From the NCBI RefSeq assembly GCF_014201145.1, contig NZ_JACHDP010000001.1:1736001-1800000 (forward strand): 64,000 nt of DNA, read 5' to 3'. This document shows, piece after piece, positions 1 to 10,698 of this stretch. How positions within the stretch are numbered: the stretch's first letter is position 1; the number at the start of each line of letters is the position of its first letter. A program made the position numbers and the translations under genes. The notes under the pieces are model-generated. The model did no database searches. It was not told the origin of the DNA and saw only the letters and a list, made by a program, of their open reading frames with translations. Source of the stretch: Micromonospora parathelypteridis. Lineage in GTDB: Bacteria > Actinomycetota > Actinomycetes > Mycobacteriales > Micromonosporaceae.

Positions 1-934
1 CGTCGCTGTCGAACAGGAGCCGACGCAGGACGGAGATGTGATCCGCTGCGAAGGCGGTGCCGCAGGTCGCCACCGCCGTGGTCACCCCGGCGAGGTGGCA
101 GGCCATCACGTCGGTGTAGCCCTCGACGATCACTGCCCGGCCCTGCTTGGCGATCTCCCGCTTGGCCTGGTCGATGCCGTAGAGCACGTGCGACTTCTTG
201 TAGATCGGCGTCTCGGGGGTGTTCAGGTATTTCGGGCCGTCGTCGTCGTCGAAGAGCTTGCGCGCGCCGAAGCCGATCACGTCGCCGGCGAGGTCGCGGA
301 TCGGCCAGAGCAGCCGACGGCGGAACCGGTCGATCAGGGTGCCGGAGCGGGACTCCCGGGACAGCCCGGCCGTGACCAACTCCTGGTGGGTGAAACCCTG
401 CTGGCGGAGGTGCTTGGTGAGCAGGTCCCAGCCCTCTGGCGCGAAGCCACAGCCGTAGCGCTCGGCGGCGGCCCGGTCGAAGCCCCGCTTGGCCAGGAAC
501 TCGCGTGCCGGCCGGGCACCCGCGGTGCTGAGCTGCGCCCGGTAGAACTCCACCGCGGCGGCGTGCGCGGCCACCAGGCGCTGGCGCTGGCCCTGCTGCG
601 GACGGGGGCGGGGGGTGCCCTTGTCGTCCTCGATGTAGCGCAGCTGGATGCCGGCGCGGCCGGCCAGCCGCTCGACGGACTCCACGAAGCTGAGGTGGTC
701 GGCGTCCATCAGGAACTTGATCGCGTCGCCGCCGGCCCCGCAGCCGAAGCAGTACCAGACGTTGCGGGCCGGCGAGACGTTGAACGACGGGCTCTTCTCG
801 TCGTGGAACGGGCACAGACCCTTGAGGTTGCCGCCGCCGGCCGACTTCAGGGTGACCGTCTCGGAGATCACATCCCCGATCGAGGTGCGTTCCCGGACCA
901 GTGCGATGTCCTCGTCCCGGATCCGCCCAGCCAT
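1..934 (-). CDS. dnaG: DNA primase DnaG, N-terminal part (3' end outside window)
   Basis: Bacterial primase that makes RNA primers at the replication fork. About 311 N-terminal residues are visible, starting MAGRIRDEDI. The CHC2 zinc finger is present as CPFHDEKSPSF followed by CFGCGAGGDAI, then the catalytic core, with the start of the Toprim domain seen as VIVEGYTDVMA near the window edge. The ATG at 934 has a GAGGGGG ribosome site about 6 nt upstream. The rest of the gene, including the helicase-binding domain, lies beyond position 1. In many actinobacteria dgt is directly upstream of dnaG; here an LtrA gene and a siderophore reductase gene lie between them. Identification is secure; only completeness is unknown. 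Confidence 0.97.
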   Translation of the reverse strand, partial: MAGRIRDEDIALVRERTSIGDVISETVTLKSAGGGNLKGLCPFHDEKSPSFNVSPARNVWYCFGCGAGGDAIKFLMDADHLSFVESVERLAGRAGIQLRYIEDDKGTPRPRPQQGQRQRLVAAHAAAVEFYRAQLSTAGARPAREFLAKRGFDRAAAERYGCGFAPEGWDLLTKHLRQQGFTHQELVTAGLSRESRSGTLIDRFRRRLLWPIRDLAGDVIGFGARKLFDDDDGPKYLNTPETPIYKKSHVLYGIDQAKREIAKQGRAVIVEGYTDVMACHLAGVTTAVATCGTAFAADHISVLRRLLFDSD

Positions 935-1069
935 GCGCCACCCCCTCGGCGTACATCCTGCCCTGCCGGACCGACGACGCGCCGGCCGGGGGACGCCGGT
1001 GTGGCGGCGACCGCTGCCGGCTCGCCGGTTTCCACCCGGCAGCCGGGCCCGCGCGGGGACCATGACCAG

Positions 1070-2278
1070 ATGCGCAGGGTACGGGCCGACGGCGTCCACT
1101 GGTCCCGTTGGTTGGCCGGCCAGTTGGGACTACGCGGACAGGCCCCGCAGACGGACGAGGCCGGCCACCGCCACGCCACCTGGCTGGAGCTCTTCCTCGA
1201 CATCATCTTCGTGTACGCGTTGGCGGCGGTGGTGGCCCGGCTGGGCAACGACCCGACTCCGTCGCCGAACGCCGTGCTGGCCGTGATCGGGCTCTTCGTA
1301 GTGGTGCAGTGGGCCTGGGTGGGGCAGGTCTACTACGACACCCGGTTCGACCCGGACGACGCCGTGCACCGACTGCTGGTGCTGGGCGCGTTGGTCGGCG
1401 CGGGCGCGATGACGCTCGGTGTCGACGAGGTGCCGGAGAGCGTGCTCCTGACGGTCGGGTACCTGATCGTGCGGGGCGTGCTGCTCCTGCTCTACCTGCG
1501 GGCCCGGACGACGAGCCCGATGGCCCGCACGGTGACGTCGGTCTACCTGATCGGCTTCGGGACGGGCTGGTTGATCTGGCTGGTCTCGCTTTTCGTGCCC
1601 ACCGAAGCGCGCCCGGTCATGTGGATCATCGCGATGATCATCGAACTGGCCACGCCGTGGGTCGGCAAGGGCCGGCTCAACCGGTGGCCCGTGGACAACC
1701 GCCACCTGCCGGAGCGGATCGGGCAGTTCACCATCATCGTGCTGGGCAGCGCGCTGGCCAGCCTGCTCTTCGCGGTGCCGGACCACCCCCGGCCGCACAT
1801 GATCGTCGCCGCCGGGATGGCCTTCGTGGTGCCGGCTGCCGTCTGGTGGGTCTACACCACGTTCGTCACCACCCGATTGACGCAGCGTCGGCTGCGTGGC
1901 GGGCAGGCGTACGGCTACCTGCACATCCCGCTCGGCGGTTCGCTGCTGCTGCTCGGCTGGGCTCTCGGGCAGGTGGTCCGGCTGATCGACGACAACGTGA
2001 ACCGGCTGCCGCTGGAGCTGCGGCTTCTGCTGGCCGCCTCGGTCGTGGTCTGGACGTTGTGTGGGCTGGGCCTGTACTGGCTCTGGTCGCGGCCGAGCGT
2101 CGCCCGACTGGCGATCACCGGCTACGGGGTGATCTCGGTCAGCGTGATCACCGCGACGGTGCACGAACCGAGGTTGATGCTGTTGCTGCTGTCCGCGGCG
2201 ATCGCCGGGTACGCCGTGCTGCTCACCCGGCGACTCGCCTCGGCCCGTCAGGAGTCGGAGAACAATCCCGACGGTTGA
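1070..2278 (+). CDS. LtrA-family multi-pass membrane protein (copy 1)
   Basis: A 402-residue integral membrane protein of the low temperature requirement A family. The family signature is visible near the N terminus as ATWLELFLDIIFVYALA, followed by roughly ten hydrophobic segments and a short charged tail. The molecular function of LtrA proteins is not established; the name comes from a Listeria cold-growth mutant. The ATG at 1070 was chosen because the membrane domain starts about 35 residues later; the open frame continues upstream, but across the start of the divergent dnaG. Two more family members lie near 54-57 kb. It is transcribed divergently from dnaG and convergently with the siderophore reductase gene, 7 bp from that gene's 3' end. 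Confidence 0.85.
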   Translation: MRRVRADGVHWSRWLAGQLGLRGQAPQTDEAGHRHATWLELFLDIIFVYALAAVVARLGNDPTPSPNAVLAVIGLFVVVQWAWVGQVYYDTRFDPDDAVHRLLVLGALVGAGAMTLGVDEVPESVLLTVGYLIVRGVLLLLYLRARTTSPMARTVTSVYLIGFGTGWLIWLVSLFVPTEARPVMWIIAMIIELATPWVGKGRLNRWPVDNRHLPERIGQFTIIVLGSALASLLFAVPDHPRPHMIVAAGMAFVVPAAVWWVYTTFVTTRLTQRRLRGGQAYGYLHIPLGGSLLLLGWALGQVVRLIDDNVNRLPLELRLLLAASVVVWTLCGLGLYWLWSRPSVARLAITGYGVISVSVITATVHEPRLMLLLLSAAIAGYAVLLTRRLASARQESENNPDG

Positions 2279-2285
2279 GCGGCGC

Positions 2286-3140
2286 TCAGGCGGCAGCCGG
2301 CTCGACCGCCACCGCGGCGGTGGCCTCCTCGGCGGCCACCTGGCTGTTCCAGGCGGCCTTGGTGGAACGCCAGCCCTCGTCGTCCATGCCGCGCCGCCAG
2401 TAGCCGGAAATGGAGAGCCGGTCGAGCGGAATGCCCCGCTCGGCGCGCAGCAGTCGGCGCAACTCCCGGACGAAGGCAGCCTCACCGTGCACGAACGCGT
2501 GCACCTGGCCGGCCGGGAACTCCAGCTCCCGCACCGCCGCGACCAGCGCCTCGCCCACCGGGCGATCGCCGCGGCGCAGCCACGTCAGCTCGACCGCGCC
2601 AGGGCTGAGCAGCTTCTGCTCGTCGGCCGGGTCGGCGATCTCCACGAAGACGTGGGCCGGGGCGCCCAGTGGCAGCCGCTCCAGGGCAGCCGCGATCGCC
2701 GGCAGGGCACTCTCGTCGCCGACCAGCAGGTGCCAGTCCGCGTCCGGGCTCGGGGCGTACGCGCCGCCGGGGCCGACGAAGTGCACGGGGTCACCGGGGC
2801 GCAACGCGGCAGCCCACGGACCGGCCAGCCCCTCGTCGCCGTGGTACACCACGTCCACGGTCAGCTCCTCGGCCAACGGGTCCCAGCGTCGCACCGTGTA
2901 CGCGCGCAGCCGCGGCCACTGCTCCCGGGGCAGGTCCCGGCGGATCGCGGCGAGGTCCAACGGCAGCGGGTACGTGACGCCGGGCTGCGGGAACACCACC
3001 TTGATGTAGTGGTCGGTGAACTCGCCCACCGGCAGGTCGGTCAGCTCGTCCCCACCGAGGACGAGCCGGATCAGGTGCGGGGTGGGCCGCTCGGTGCGCA
3101 GCACGTGGACCGAGGTGACGTTCCTGGGGCGTTCCGTCAT
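2286..3140 (-). CDS. Siderophore-interacting protein (FAD/NAD(P)H ferric-siderophore reductase)
   Basis: A 284-residue cytoplasmic flavoprotein of the ViuB/SIP family, which releases iron from imported ferric siderophores by reducing it. The FAD-binding motif appears as LRAYTVRRW near residue 87 and the NAD(P)H-pocket region as VGDESALPAIAAALE. The length is normal for the family. The ATG at 3140 directly abuts a perfect 24-bp iron-box palindrome, with no ribosome site between them. A TANNNT hexamer inside the box ends 7 nt before the ATG, which fits a leaderless transcript controlled by an IdeR/DmdR-type repressor. No siderophore biosynthesis or uptake genes are adjacent. Confidence 0.92.
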   Translation of the reverse strand: MTERPRNVTSVHVLRTERPTPHLIRLVLGGDELTDLPVGEFTDHYIKVVFPQPGVTYPLPLDLAAIRRDLPREQWPRLRAYTVRRWDPLAEELTVDVVYHGDEGLAGPWAAALRPGDPVHFVGPGGAYAPSPDADWHLLVGDESALPAIAAALERLPLGAPAHVFVEIADPADEQKLLSPGAVELTWLRRGDRPVGEALVAAVRELEFPAGQVHAFVHGEAAFVRELRRLLRAERGIPLDRLSISGYWRRGMDDEGWRSTKAAWNSQVAAEEATAAVAVEPAAA

Positions 3141-3164
3141 GCAGCTTAGGCTAGCCTAAGCTGC
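3141..3164. promoter_or_regulatory. Iron box (DtxR/IdeR/DmdR-type operator), perfect palindrome
   Basis: A perfect 24-bp palindrome with core TTAGGCTAGCCTAA. It matches the actinobacterial iron-box consensus recognised by DtxR-family repressors loaded with Fe(II). It touches the ATG of the siderophore reductase gene and extends over the stop codon of dgt (3156-3158). Repression of the reductase gene under iron sufficiency is inferred from the motif and its position. Confidence 0.9.
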
Positions 3165-4412
3165 CCGGGGGTCCGTCGGCGGTACGCCCCTGTCGACCAG
3201 GCGGGTGTGCCAGGTCACGGCCGCCGGGTCGGTGAGGGAGGCGACCTGGTCGATCACCACGCGCAGTCGGGCGACGTCGTCCGGCGCGGCCCGCCACAGC
3301 GGAGCGAAGATCGGGTCGAGCCCGTCCGGGGCGCGCCGGACCAGCGCGGCGACCAACTCGGCCAGCATTGTCCGCTGCCTCTCGTAGCGGCCCCGGAAGC
3401 CGGCGCGACGCATCACGTAACGCAGCGCGATGCCCTTGAGCAGGGCACACTGCGCCCGGGCCAGACGTGGCACCACCAGGTCCGCGGCGTAGCGACGGTG
3501 CGGGCCGGGACCGAAGCGCTCCTCCGTGGCAGCCACCGCCGCGGACACGAACCGCCCGGTCACCCCGCTGGTGGTGGCCTTCAACGCGACCAGGGCGCGG
3601 TGACTGCCGTCGTACCCGGCGAGCGGGGCGAGCAGCGGATCCGCCAACAACTCGACCAGCACCTCCGCCAGGTCGGCAGCGGTCTCCCCGGAGTAGGCGC
3701 CGGCCACGTCGGCACAGAGCGCGGCCCGCTCGTCGGCGTCGACGAGCAACGGGCGCAGCGTGACGTACCCGCCGTGGATGCCGTCCTCCACGTCGTGCAC
3801 CGAGTACGCGACGTCGTCGGCCCAGTCCATCACCTGCGCCTCGAGACAGCGCCGATCGCCGGGCGCACCGGCCCGGATCCACTCGAAGACCGCGGTGTCG
3901 TCGGCGTACACGCCGAACTTGCGCTCCCCGGGGCGGCGCGGCCACGGGTACTTGCCGATCGCGTCGAGCGACGCCCGGGTCAGGTTCAGCCCGGCGGACG
4001 AGCCGTCCGGGGCGAGCACCTTCGCCTCCAGCCGGGTCAGCACCCGCAGGGTCTGCGCGTTGCCCTCGAAGCCGCCACACGGCGTGGCGAGCAGATCCAG
4101 GGCCGCCTCGCCGTTGTGGCCGAACGGCGGGTGCCCGAGGTCGTGGGCGAGCCCGGCGACGTCCACCACGTCCGGGTCGCAGCCCAACCGGGCACCCATC
4201 TCCCGCGCGATCTGCGCAACCTCCAGCGAGTGCGTCAGCCGCGTACGCAGAAAGTCGTCCGTCCCGGCGGTGTGCACCTGGGTCTTGGTGGCCAGTCGGC
4301 GGAACGCGGCGGAGTGCAGCACCCGCGCACGGTCGCGCTCGTACGGTGACCGGCGGTGCCCGGTGTCCTTGGGTGGCTCCTCAATCCGCCGGGCGTCCGC
4401 CGCCCGGCTCAC
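3156..4412 (-). CDS. dgt: Deoxyguanosinetriphosphate triphosphohydrolase-like protein
   Basis: A 418-residue HD-domain dNTP triphosphohydrolase, which converts dNTPs to deoxynucleosides and triphosphate. The metal-binding HD signature is visible as RLTHSLEVAQIAR followed by GLAHDLGHPPFGHNGE. The N terminus (EPPKDTGHRRSPYERDRARV) is typical of the actinobacterial subgroup. The GTG start at 4412 overlaps the TGA of the upstream VOC gene by 4 bp (GTGA), so translational coupling is likely. The last codons and stop codon are inside the iron box that controls the next gene. Nearness to dnaG is a conserved actinobacterial arrangement. Confidence 0.95.
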   Translation of the reverse strand: MSRAADARRIEEPPKDTGHRRSPYERDRARVLHSAAFRRLATKTQVHTAGTDDFLRTRLTHSLEVAQIAREMGARLGCDPDVVDVAGLAHDLGHPPFGHNGEAALDLLATPCGGFEGNAQTLRVLTRLEAKVLAPDGSSAGLNLTRASLDAIGKYPWPRRPGERKFGVYADDTAVFEWIRAGAPGDRRCLEAQVMDWADDVAYSVHDVEDGIHGGYVTLRPLLVDADERAALCADVAGAYSGETAADLAEVLVELLADPLLAPLAGYDGSHRALVALKATTSGVTGRFVSAAVAATEERFGPGPHRRYAADLVVPRLARAQCALLKGIALRYVMRRAGFRGRYERQRTMLAELVAALVRRAPDGLDPIFAPLWRAAPDDVARLRVVIDQVASLTDPAAVTWHTRLVDRGVPPTDPRAA

Positions 4413-4762
4413 TCCTCGCGCTCACGGAGAACGCAGAACTCGTTGCCCTCCGGGTCGGCCAACACCGTCCACTCGACCTCGCCCTGGCCGATGTCGACGT
4501 GCCGGGCGCCCATGTCGACCAGGCGCTCGACCTCGGCCTCCCGGTCGGCGGGGCGCAGGTCGAGGTGCAGCCGGTTCTTGCGGTCCTTGCCGTCGGTCAC
4601 CAGATTGAAGAACAGGGCGGGGTGCTGGTCCGCGGACTGGCGGATCTCCACGCCGTCCGGCTTCTCGGTGACGACCTGATAGCCGAGCGCTTCGGCCCAC
4701 CAGCGGGCCAGTCGGGCCGGATCGCGGGCATCGATGGTCAGGCTCTCCCAGACGCTGGTCAT
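4409..4762 (-). CDS. VOC-superfamily (glyoxalase/bleomycin-resistance fold) protein
   Basis: A 117-residue single-domain protein with the betaalphabetabetabeta vicinal-oxygen-chelate pattern. It starts MTSVWESLTIDARDPARLARWWAEALGY and ends WTVLADPEGNEFCVLRE, the latter being the usual C-terminal VOC motif. Such proteins range from dioxygenases and isomerases to antibiotic-binding proteins; the substrate cannot be read from the sequence. The ATG at 4762 matches the family start. The 3' end overlaps the dgt start by 4 bp, so the two are probably co-transcribed. The 253 bp to the divergent Roadblock gene should hold both promoters, but I see no clear operator there. Confidence 0.85.
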   Translation of the reverse strand: MTSVWESLTIDARDPARLARWWAEALGYQVVTEKPDGVEIRQSADQHPALFFNLVTDGKDRKNRLHLDLRPADREAEVERLVDMGARHVDIGQGEVEWTVLADPEGNEFCVLREREE

Positions 4763-5015
4763 GCAATCACCCTTCCCGTTCGACGGCGTACGCAATCGGC
4801 CGTGTGCGAGCGAGCCAAGGTTACGCCCGCCACACCTGCCCGACTGACCCCCGACGCGTCGGTGGAGTGTCCACAACCGCCGATCGGCCCGGAGTTGTCA
4901 ACCGATTGCCGTGGGTTACGGGCTCGCGGGCGGAAGTCGCCAGCGGTAGCGTTCCCAGCGCGGAACGTGACCAGCCGACCGACACGCAGATCCCGCACGG
5001 GTAAGGGAGCAGTTC

Positions 5016-5516
5016 GTGGACGCAGACACGGTGGTGGGAACGGAACTACGCGGGCTGCGCCGACGCCGACCCGAGGTCGCCGGGACGGTGCTGGCCGGCA
5101 CCGACGGGCTGCTCATCTCCAGCGATCTGCCCAGCACCGACGCCACCCATCTCGCCGCGCTGGCCGCGGCCAGTTTCGGGCTCGGCCACCGGGTGGCCGA
5201 CACCGTCCGGCGGGGTGAGTTCCGGGAGTCGGTCGTCTGCACGACGGCCGGCTGCGTGGTGACCTACCCGGCCGGGCGCACCGCCCTGCTGACCCTGGTC
5301 ACCGTGTCGGCGGCGGATGACCTGGAGGCGCTGCACGAGGAGGCGCGGGCGGTGGCCCGCCGAGCCGGTTCGGTGTTGGACACGCGCGGTGGCGGCATCG
5401 GCGCCACGTCTGTTCCGGACGCGCACGCGCCGCTCGCCGTGCGTACCCCGATGGCGACCCTGCCGACGCAGTTACGCCGCCCGGCTCGACCGACCTGGCG
5501 TCGCCCGCCGATCTGA
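5016..5516 (+). CDS. Roadblock/LC7-domain protein
   Basis: A 166-residue protein whose first about 120 residues have the Roadblock/LC7 pattern: LRRRRPEVAGTVLAGTDGLLISSDL, then a small-residue-rich helix AAASFGLGHRVADTV and a strand segment TALLTLVTVSA. Bacterial Roadblock proteins often act with MglA-like small GTPases as GAP or scaffold subunits. In actinobacteria they usually sit in a conservon with a histidine kinase, a DUF742 protein and a GTPase, none of which is adjacent here, so its partner is unknown. The C terminus is proline/arginine-rich and looks disordered. GTG start at 5016 with an AAGGGAG ribosome site. Confidence 0.8.
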   Translation: MDADTVVGTELRGLRRRRPEVAGTVLAGTDGLLISSDLPSTDATHLAALAAASFGLGHRVADTVRRGEFRESVVCTTAGCVVTYPAGRTALLTLVTVSAADDLEALHEEARAVARRAGSVLDTRGGGIGATSVPDAHAPLAVRTPMATLPTQLRRPARPTWRRPPI

Positions 5517-5600
5517 GCCTCGGCGGATCGTCCGCCCACGACCCGATTCGAGCGTTGGTGCCGGCGGCGGCCGGGTCGCCCGGTCGCCGCCGGCCCCGCG

Positions 5601-8309
<2,709 letters not shown>

Positions 8310-8623
8310 CAGAGCCTCCACACACGCGCCGGATTGACACTTAACGAAGGTTCAGTTTTTTCTTGCCCCGGACGGACTGCCGGTAATCCCGGAGTCGACG
8401 CCGATCGGTGGGCGAAGGTTAAGCGAACATCGGGTGACCTGGGACCGTTCGGTGACAATAGGCACAGCTATCACGACTATCCGTGTTCGTACCGGTTTTT
8501 GGGAACGCTTCCACGCGCAGTAACACGCATGCCGGCCGAGAGTCGTAGGCTTGACGGCACGCCAGCCAGCGAACCTCACTTTTGCCATAACCGACGCGAA
8601 TACACCCCCCCGGAGTCGCCGCC
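8310..8623. other. Divergent promoter region between ppdK and the GH20 gene
   Basis: This 314-bp region separates two divergent genes and is less GC-rich than its surroundings, with an A/T-rich patch around 8345-8365. Promoters for both genes are expected. I see no open reading frame with a ribosome site and no recognisable operator such as a DasR box; nothing further can be assigned. Confidence 0.5.
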
Positions 8624-10258
8624 GTGTCGACCATCCCCTCCCTCGACCCCGCCGCCGACCCCGCGGCGGCCGAGCGGACCGCCGCCGAGTTGCCCGCCCC
8701 ACCAGCCCCGCACCGGCTGAGCGACGTCGTGCCCGCTCCCCGGCAGGTCCAGCCGGACCCGACCGAGGCCTGGGTCCTGGCCGCCGAAGCGGTCATCGTG
8801 GCCAGCGCCGACCCCGCCGCGCTGGCGGTCGCCGCACAGCTCGCCGAGCTGCTCCGGCCAGCCACCGGGTACCCGCTGCCGGTCACCGACGCCACCACGC
8901 CCGACCCCGCGGGCGGCATCGCGCTGGTGCTGGACGAGACCGCCGACCTCGGCACCGAGGGCTACCGGCTCGACATCACCACCAACGGGGTACGCGTCAC
9001 CGCCGTCACCGCCACCGGCCTCTTCTACGGCGTGCAGACCCTGCGCCAACTGCTGCCACCGGCCATCGAGAGCCCGGTCCCGGTCACCGAACACTGGGCG
9101 CTGCCCGGCGGCACCATCACCGACGCGCCCCGCTTCCCGTACCGGGGCGCGATGCTCGACGTCGCGCGGCACTTCTTCGCCGTCGAGGACGTGCTCCGGG
9201 TGATCGAGCACCTGGCCCGTTACAAGCTCAACCACCTGCACCTGCACCTCACCGACGACCAGGGCTGGCGGATCGCCGTCGACTCCTGGCCGAAGTTGAC
9301 AGGCGTCGGCGCGACGACCGAGGTCGGCGGAGGTCCCGGCGGGCACTACACGAAGGCCGACTACCGGCGGATCGTCTCCTACGCGACCGCTCGCCACATC
9401 ACCGTCGTCCCGGAGATCGACCTCCCCGGGCACACCAACTCGGCGCTGGTCGCGTACCCGGAGTTGGCACCGGACAAGATCGCCCCGCCGCCGTACACCG
9501 GCACCGAGGTCGGCTTCAGCTACGTCGACCCGGCCGACGAGCGGACGTACGAGTTCGTCGCCGACGTCCTGGGCGAGGTGGCCGCACTCACCCCGGGGCC
9601 GTGGCTGCACATCGGCGGCGACGAGGCGTTCAAGGTGAAGGGAGAGGTGTACACCGGTTTCGTCGAGCGGGCCCAACGCATCGTGGCCGGCCTCGGCAAG
9701 ACCGTCGTCGGCTGGCACCAGCTCGCGCCGGCCGGGCACGAGGACGGGCGGGTGCTGCAGTGGTGGGGCACGAACGGTGAGGACCCCACCACGGCCGATG
9801 CCGTACGCCGGGGCGCCCGACTGATCCTCTCCCCCGGCAACCACGCCTACCTGGACATGAAGTACGCGTCGGACACCCCGATCGGGCATGACTGGGCTGG
9901 CCTGATCGACGTGCGAAAGGCGTACGACTGGGACCCGGGCACGCACCTCACGAACGTTCCCGGGGAGGCCGTACTCGGCGTGGAGGCGCCGCTCTGGACC
10001 GAATCGGTCACCTCGCTCGCCGACATCGAGCTCCTGCTCCTCCCCCGGCTCCCCGCGATCGCCGAACTCGGCTGGTCACCTCGGGAAACGCACGACTGGG
10101 CCGACTTCCGCGACCGGTTGGCGGCTCACGGCCCGCGCTGGGCGACGGCGGGCACCACCTTCCACCGCGCGCCCGAGATCCCCTGGCCGACGACCCCGGC
10201 CGTCCCGACCATCCCGGAGCAGCGCCACCCGGAGCAGGCCGACACGACGACCGGCTGA
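8624..10258 (+). CDS. Beta-N-acetylhexosaminidase, GH20
   Basis: A 544-residue glycoside hydrolase family 20 enzyme, which removes terminal GlcNAc/GalNAc from chitooligosaccharides or glycans by substrate-assisted catalysis. The N-terminal GH20b-like domain spans roughly residues 25-165. The barrel begins at FPYRGAMLDVARHFF and contains LHLHLTDDQGWR and the catalytic pair in HIGGDEAF (Asp333-Glu334). There is no signal peptide, so the enzyme is probably cytoplasmic and acts on imported sugars. GTG start at 8624; no strong ribosome site is seen. No chitin or GlcNAc transporter is adjacent, and the sugar ABC importer at 57.5-60.6 kb is too distant to link. Confidence 0.93.
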   Translation: MSTIPSLDPAADPAAAERTAAELPAPPAPHRLSDVVPAPRQVQPDPTEAWVLAAEAVIVASADPAALAVAAQLAELLRPATGYPLPVTDATTPDPAGGIALVLDETADLGTEGYRLDITTNGVRVTAVTATGLFYGVQTLRQLLPPAIESPVPVTEHWALPGGTITDAPRFPYRGAMLDVARHFFAVEDVLRVIEHLARYKLNHLHLHLTDDQGWRIAVDSWPKLTGVGATTEVGGGPGGHYTKADYRRIVSYATARHITVVPEIDLPGHTNSALVAYPELAPDKIAPPPYTGTEVGFSYVDPADERTYEFVADVLGEVAALTPGPWLHIGGDEAFKVKGEVYTGFVERAQRIVAGLGKTVVGWHQLAPAGHEDGRVLQWWGTNGEDPTTADAVRRGARLILSPGNHAYLDMKYASDTPIGHDWAGLIDVRKAYDWDPGTHLTNVPGEAVLGVEAPLWTESVTSLADIELLLLPRLPAIAELGWSPRETHDWADFRDRLAAHGPRWATAGTTFHRAPEIPWPTTPAVPTIPEQRHPEQADTTTG

Positions 10259-10302
10259 CGCCGAGCGGCCCCGCAGTCCGGCGTCAACCGGACACACGAA
10301 GT

Positions 10303-10376
10303 GATCCACTCAACGTCGCCGACATTGGGGTATCCCCGACACCGGATGCCCCCATGTCGGCGACCCGGTGTGGATC
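10303..10376. repeat. 74-bp GATC-bounded intergenic palindrome, copy 1
   Basis: An imperfect inverted repeat that begins and ends with GATC. The two 35-nt arms (10301-10335 and 10344-10378) match at about 28 positions. They share the inner core TCGCCGACATTGGGGTAT with four other intergenic elements in this window. It lies between two genes of the same orientation and could fold as a long hairpin. Not recognised as a named element. Confidence 0.75.
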
Positions 10377-10378
10377 AC

Positions 10379-10698
10379 CTCCAGGCACCGGGCAAGGCAA
10401 TCCACGCGTGGCCCGTATGTCCGGTTTAATGCACGTTGCCCGGTGGTCGGGGTCACCCGGGCGGTGGAATCGGGGGCCGGCCGGGGTCGTTATACCTGGC
10501 ATGCCGCCGTAGCCCCCGGGCTTCAGCGTGCGGCAGCCCCCGGGAACACCTGCCGGGCCGCCACGGTTACACCCTCCACGGAGACGCCCCGATGCCGGCC
10601 CCTTGCGGGCTGCCGGGCACCCTCCAGGACTTCTTCCCGCAGCACACCCACCCCCCGGGTGTGTGTTGCGTACCCCCATCGCAGAGGAGCACGCCATC
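10379..10698 (+). other. Long GC-rich leader upstream of the C39-like peptidase gene
   Basis: About 320 bp with several potential hairpins, among them two CCCCCGGG-centred segments near 10516-10550 and a clear stem CACACCC/GGGTGTG (10643-10649 with 10657-10663) about 35 nt before the start codon. It does not show the conserved core of any riboswitch I can recall (c-di-AMP, cobalamin, TPP, glycine). The length suggests a structured 5' untranslated region, but this is inference. Confidence 0.35.

Noticed and set aside
1070..2278. The open frame beginning at position 38 as one 746-residue protein
   Set aside because: Residues before the ATG at 1070 are antisense to dnaG and show no membrane or LtrA features; only the later part is the LtrA gene.
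10379..10698. c-di-AMP (ydaO-type) or other known riboswitch
   Set aside because: The stretch CCCCCGGGAACACCTGCCGGG faintly recalls the motif seen in actinobacterial cell-wall gene leaders, but the other conserved parts of the aptamer are missing.
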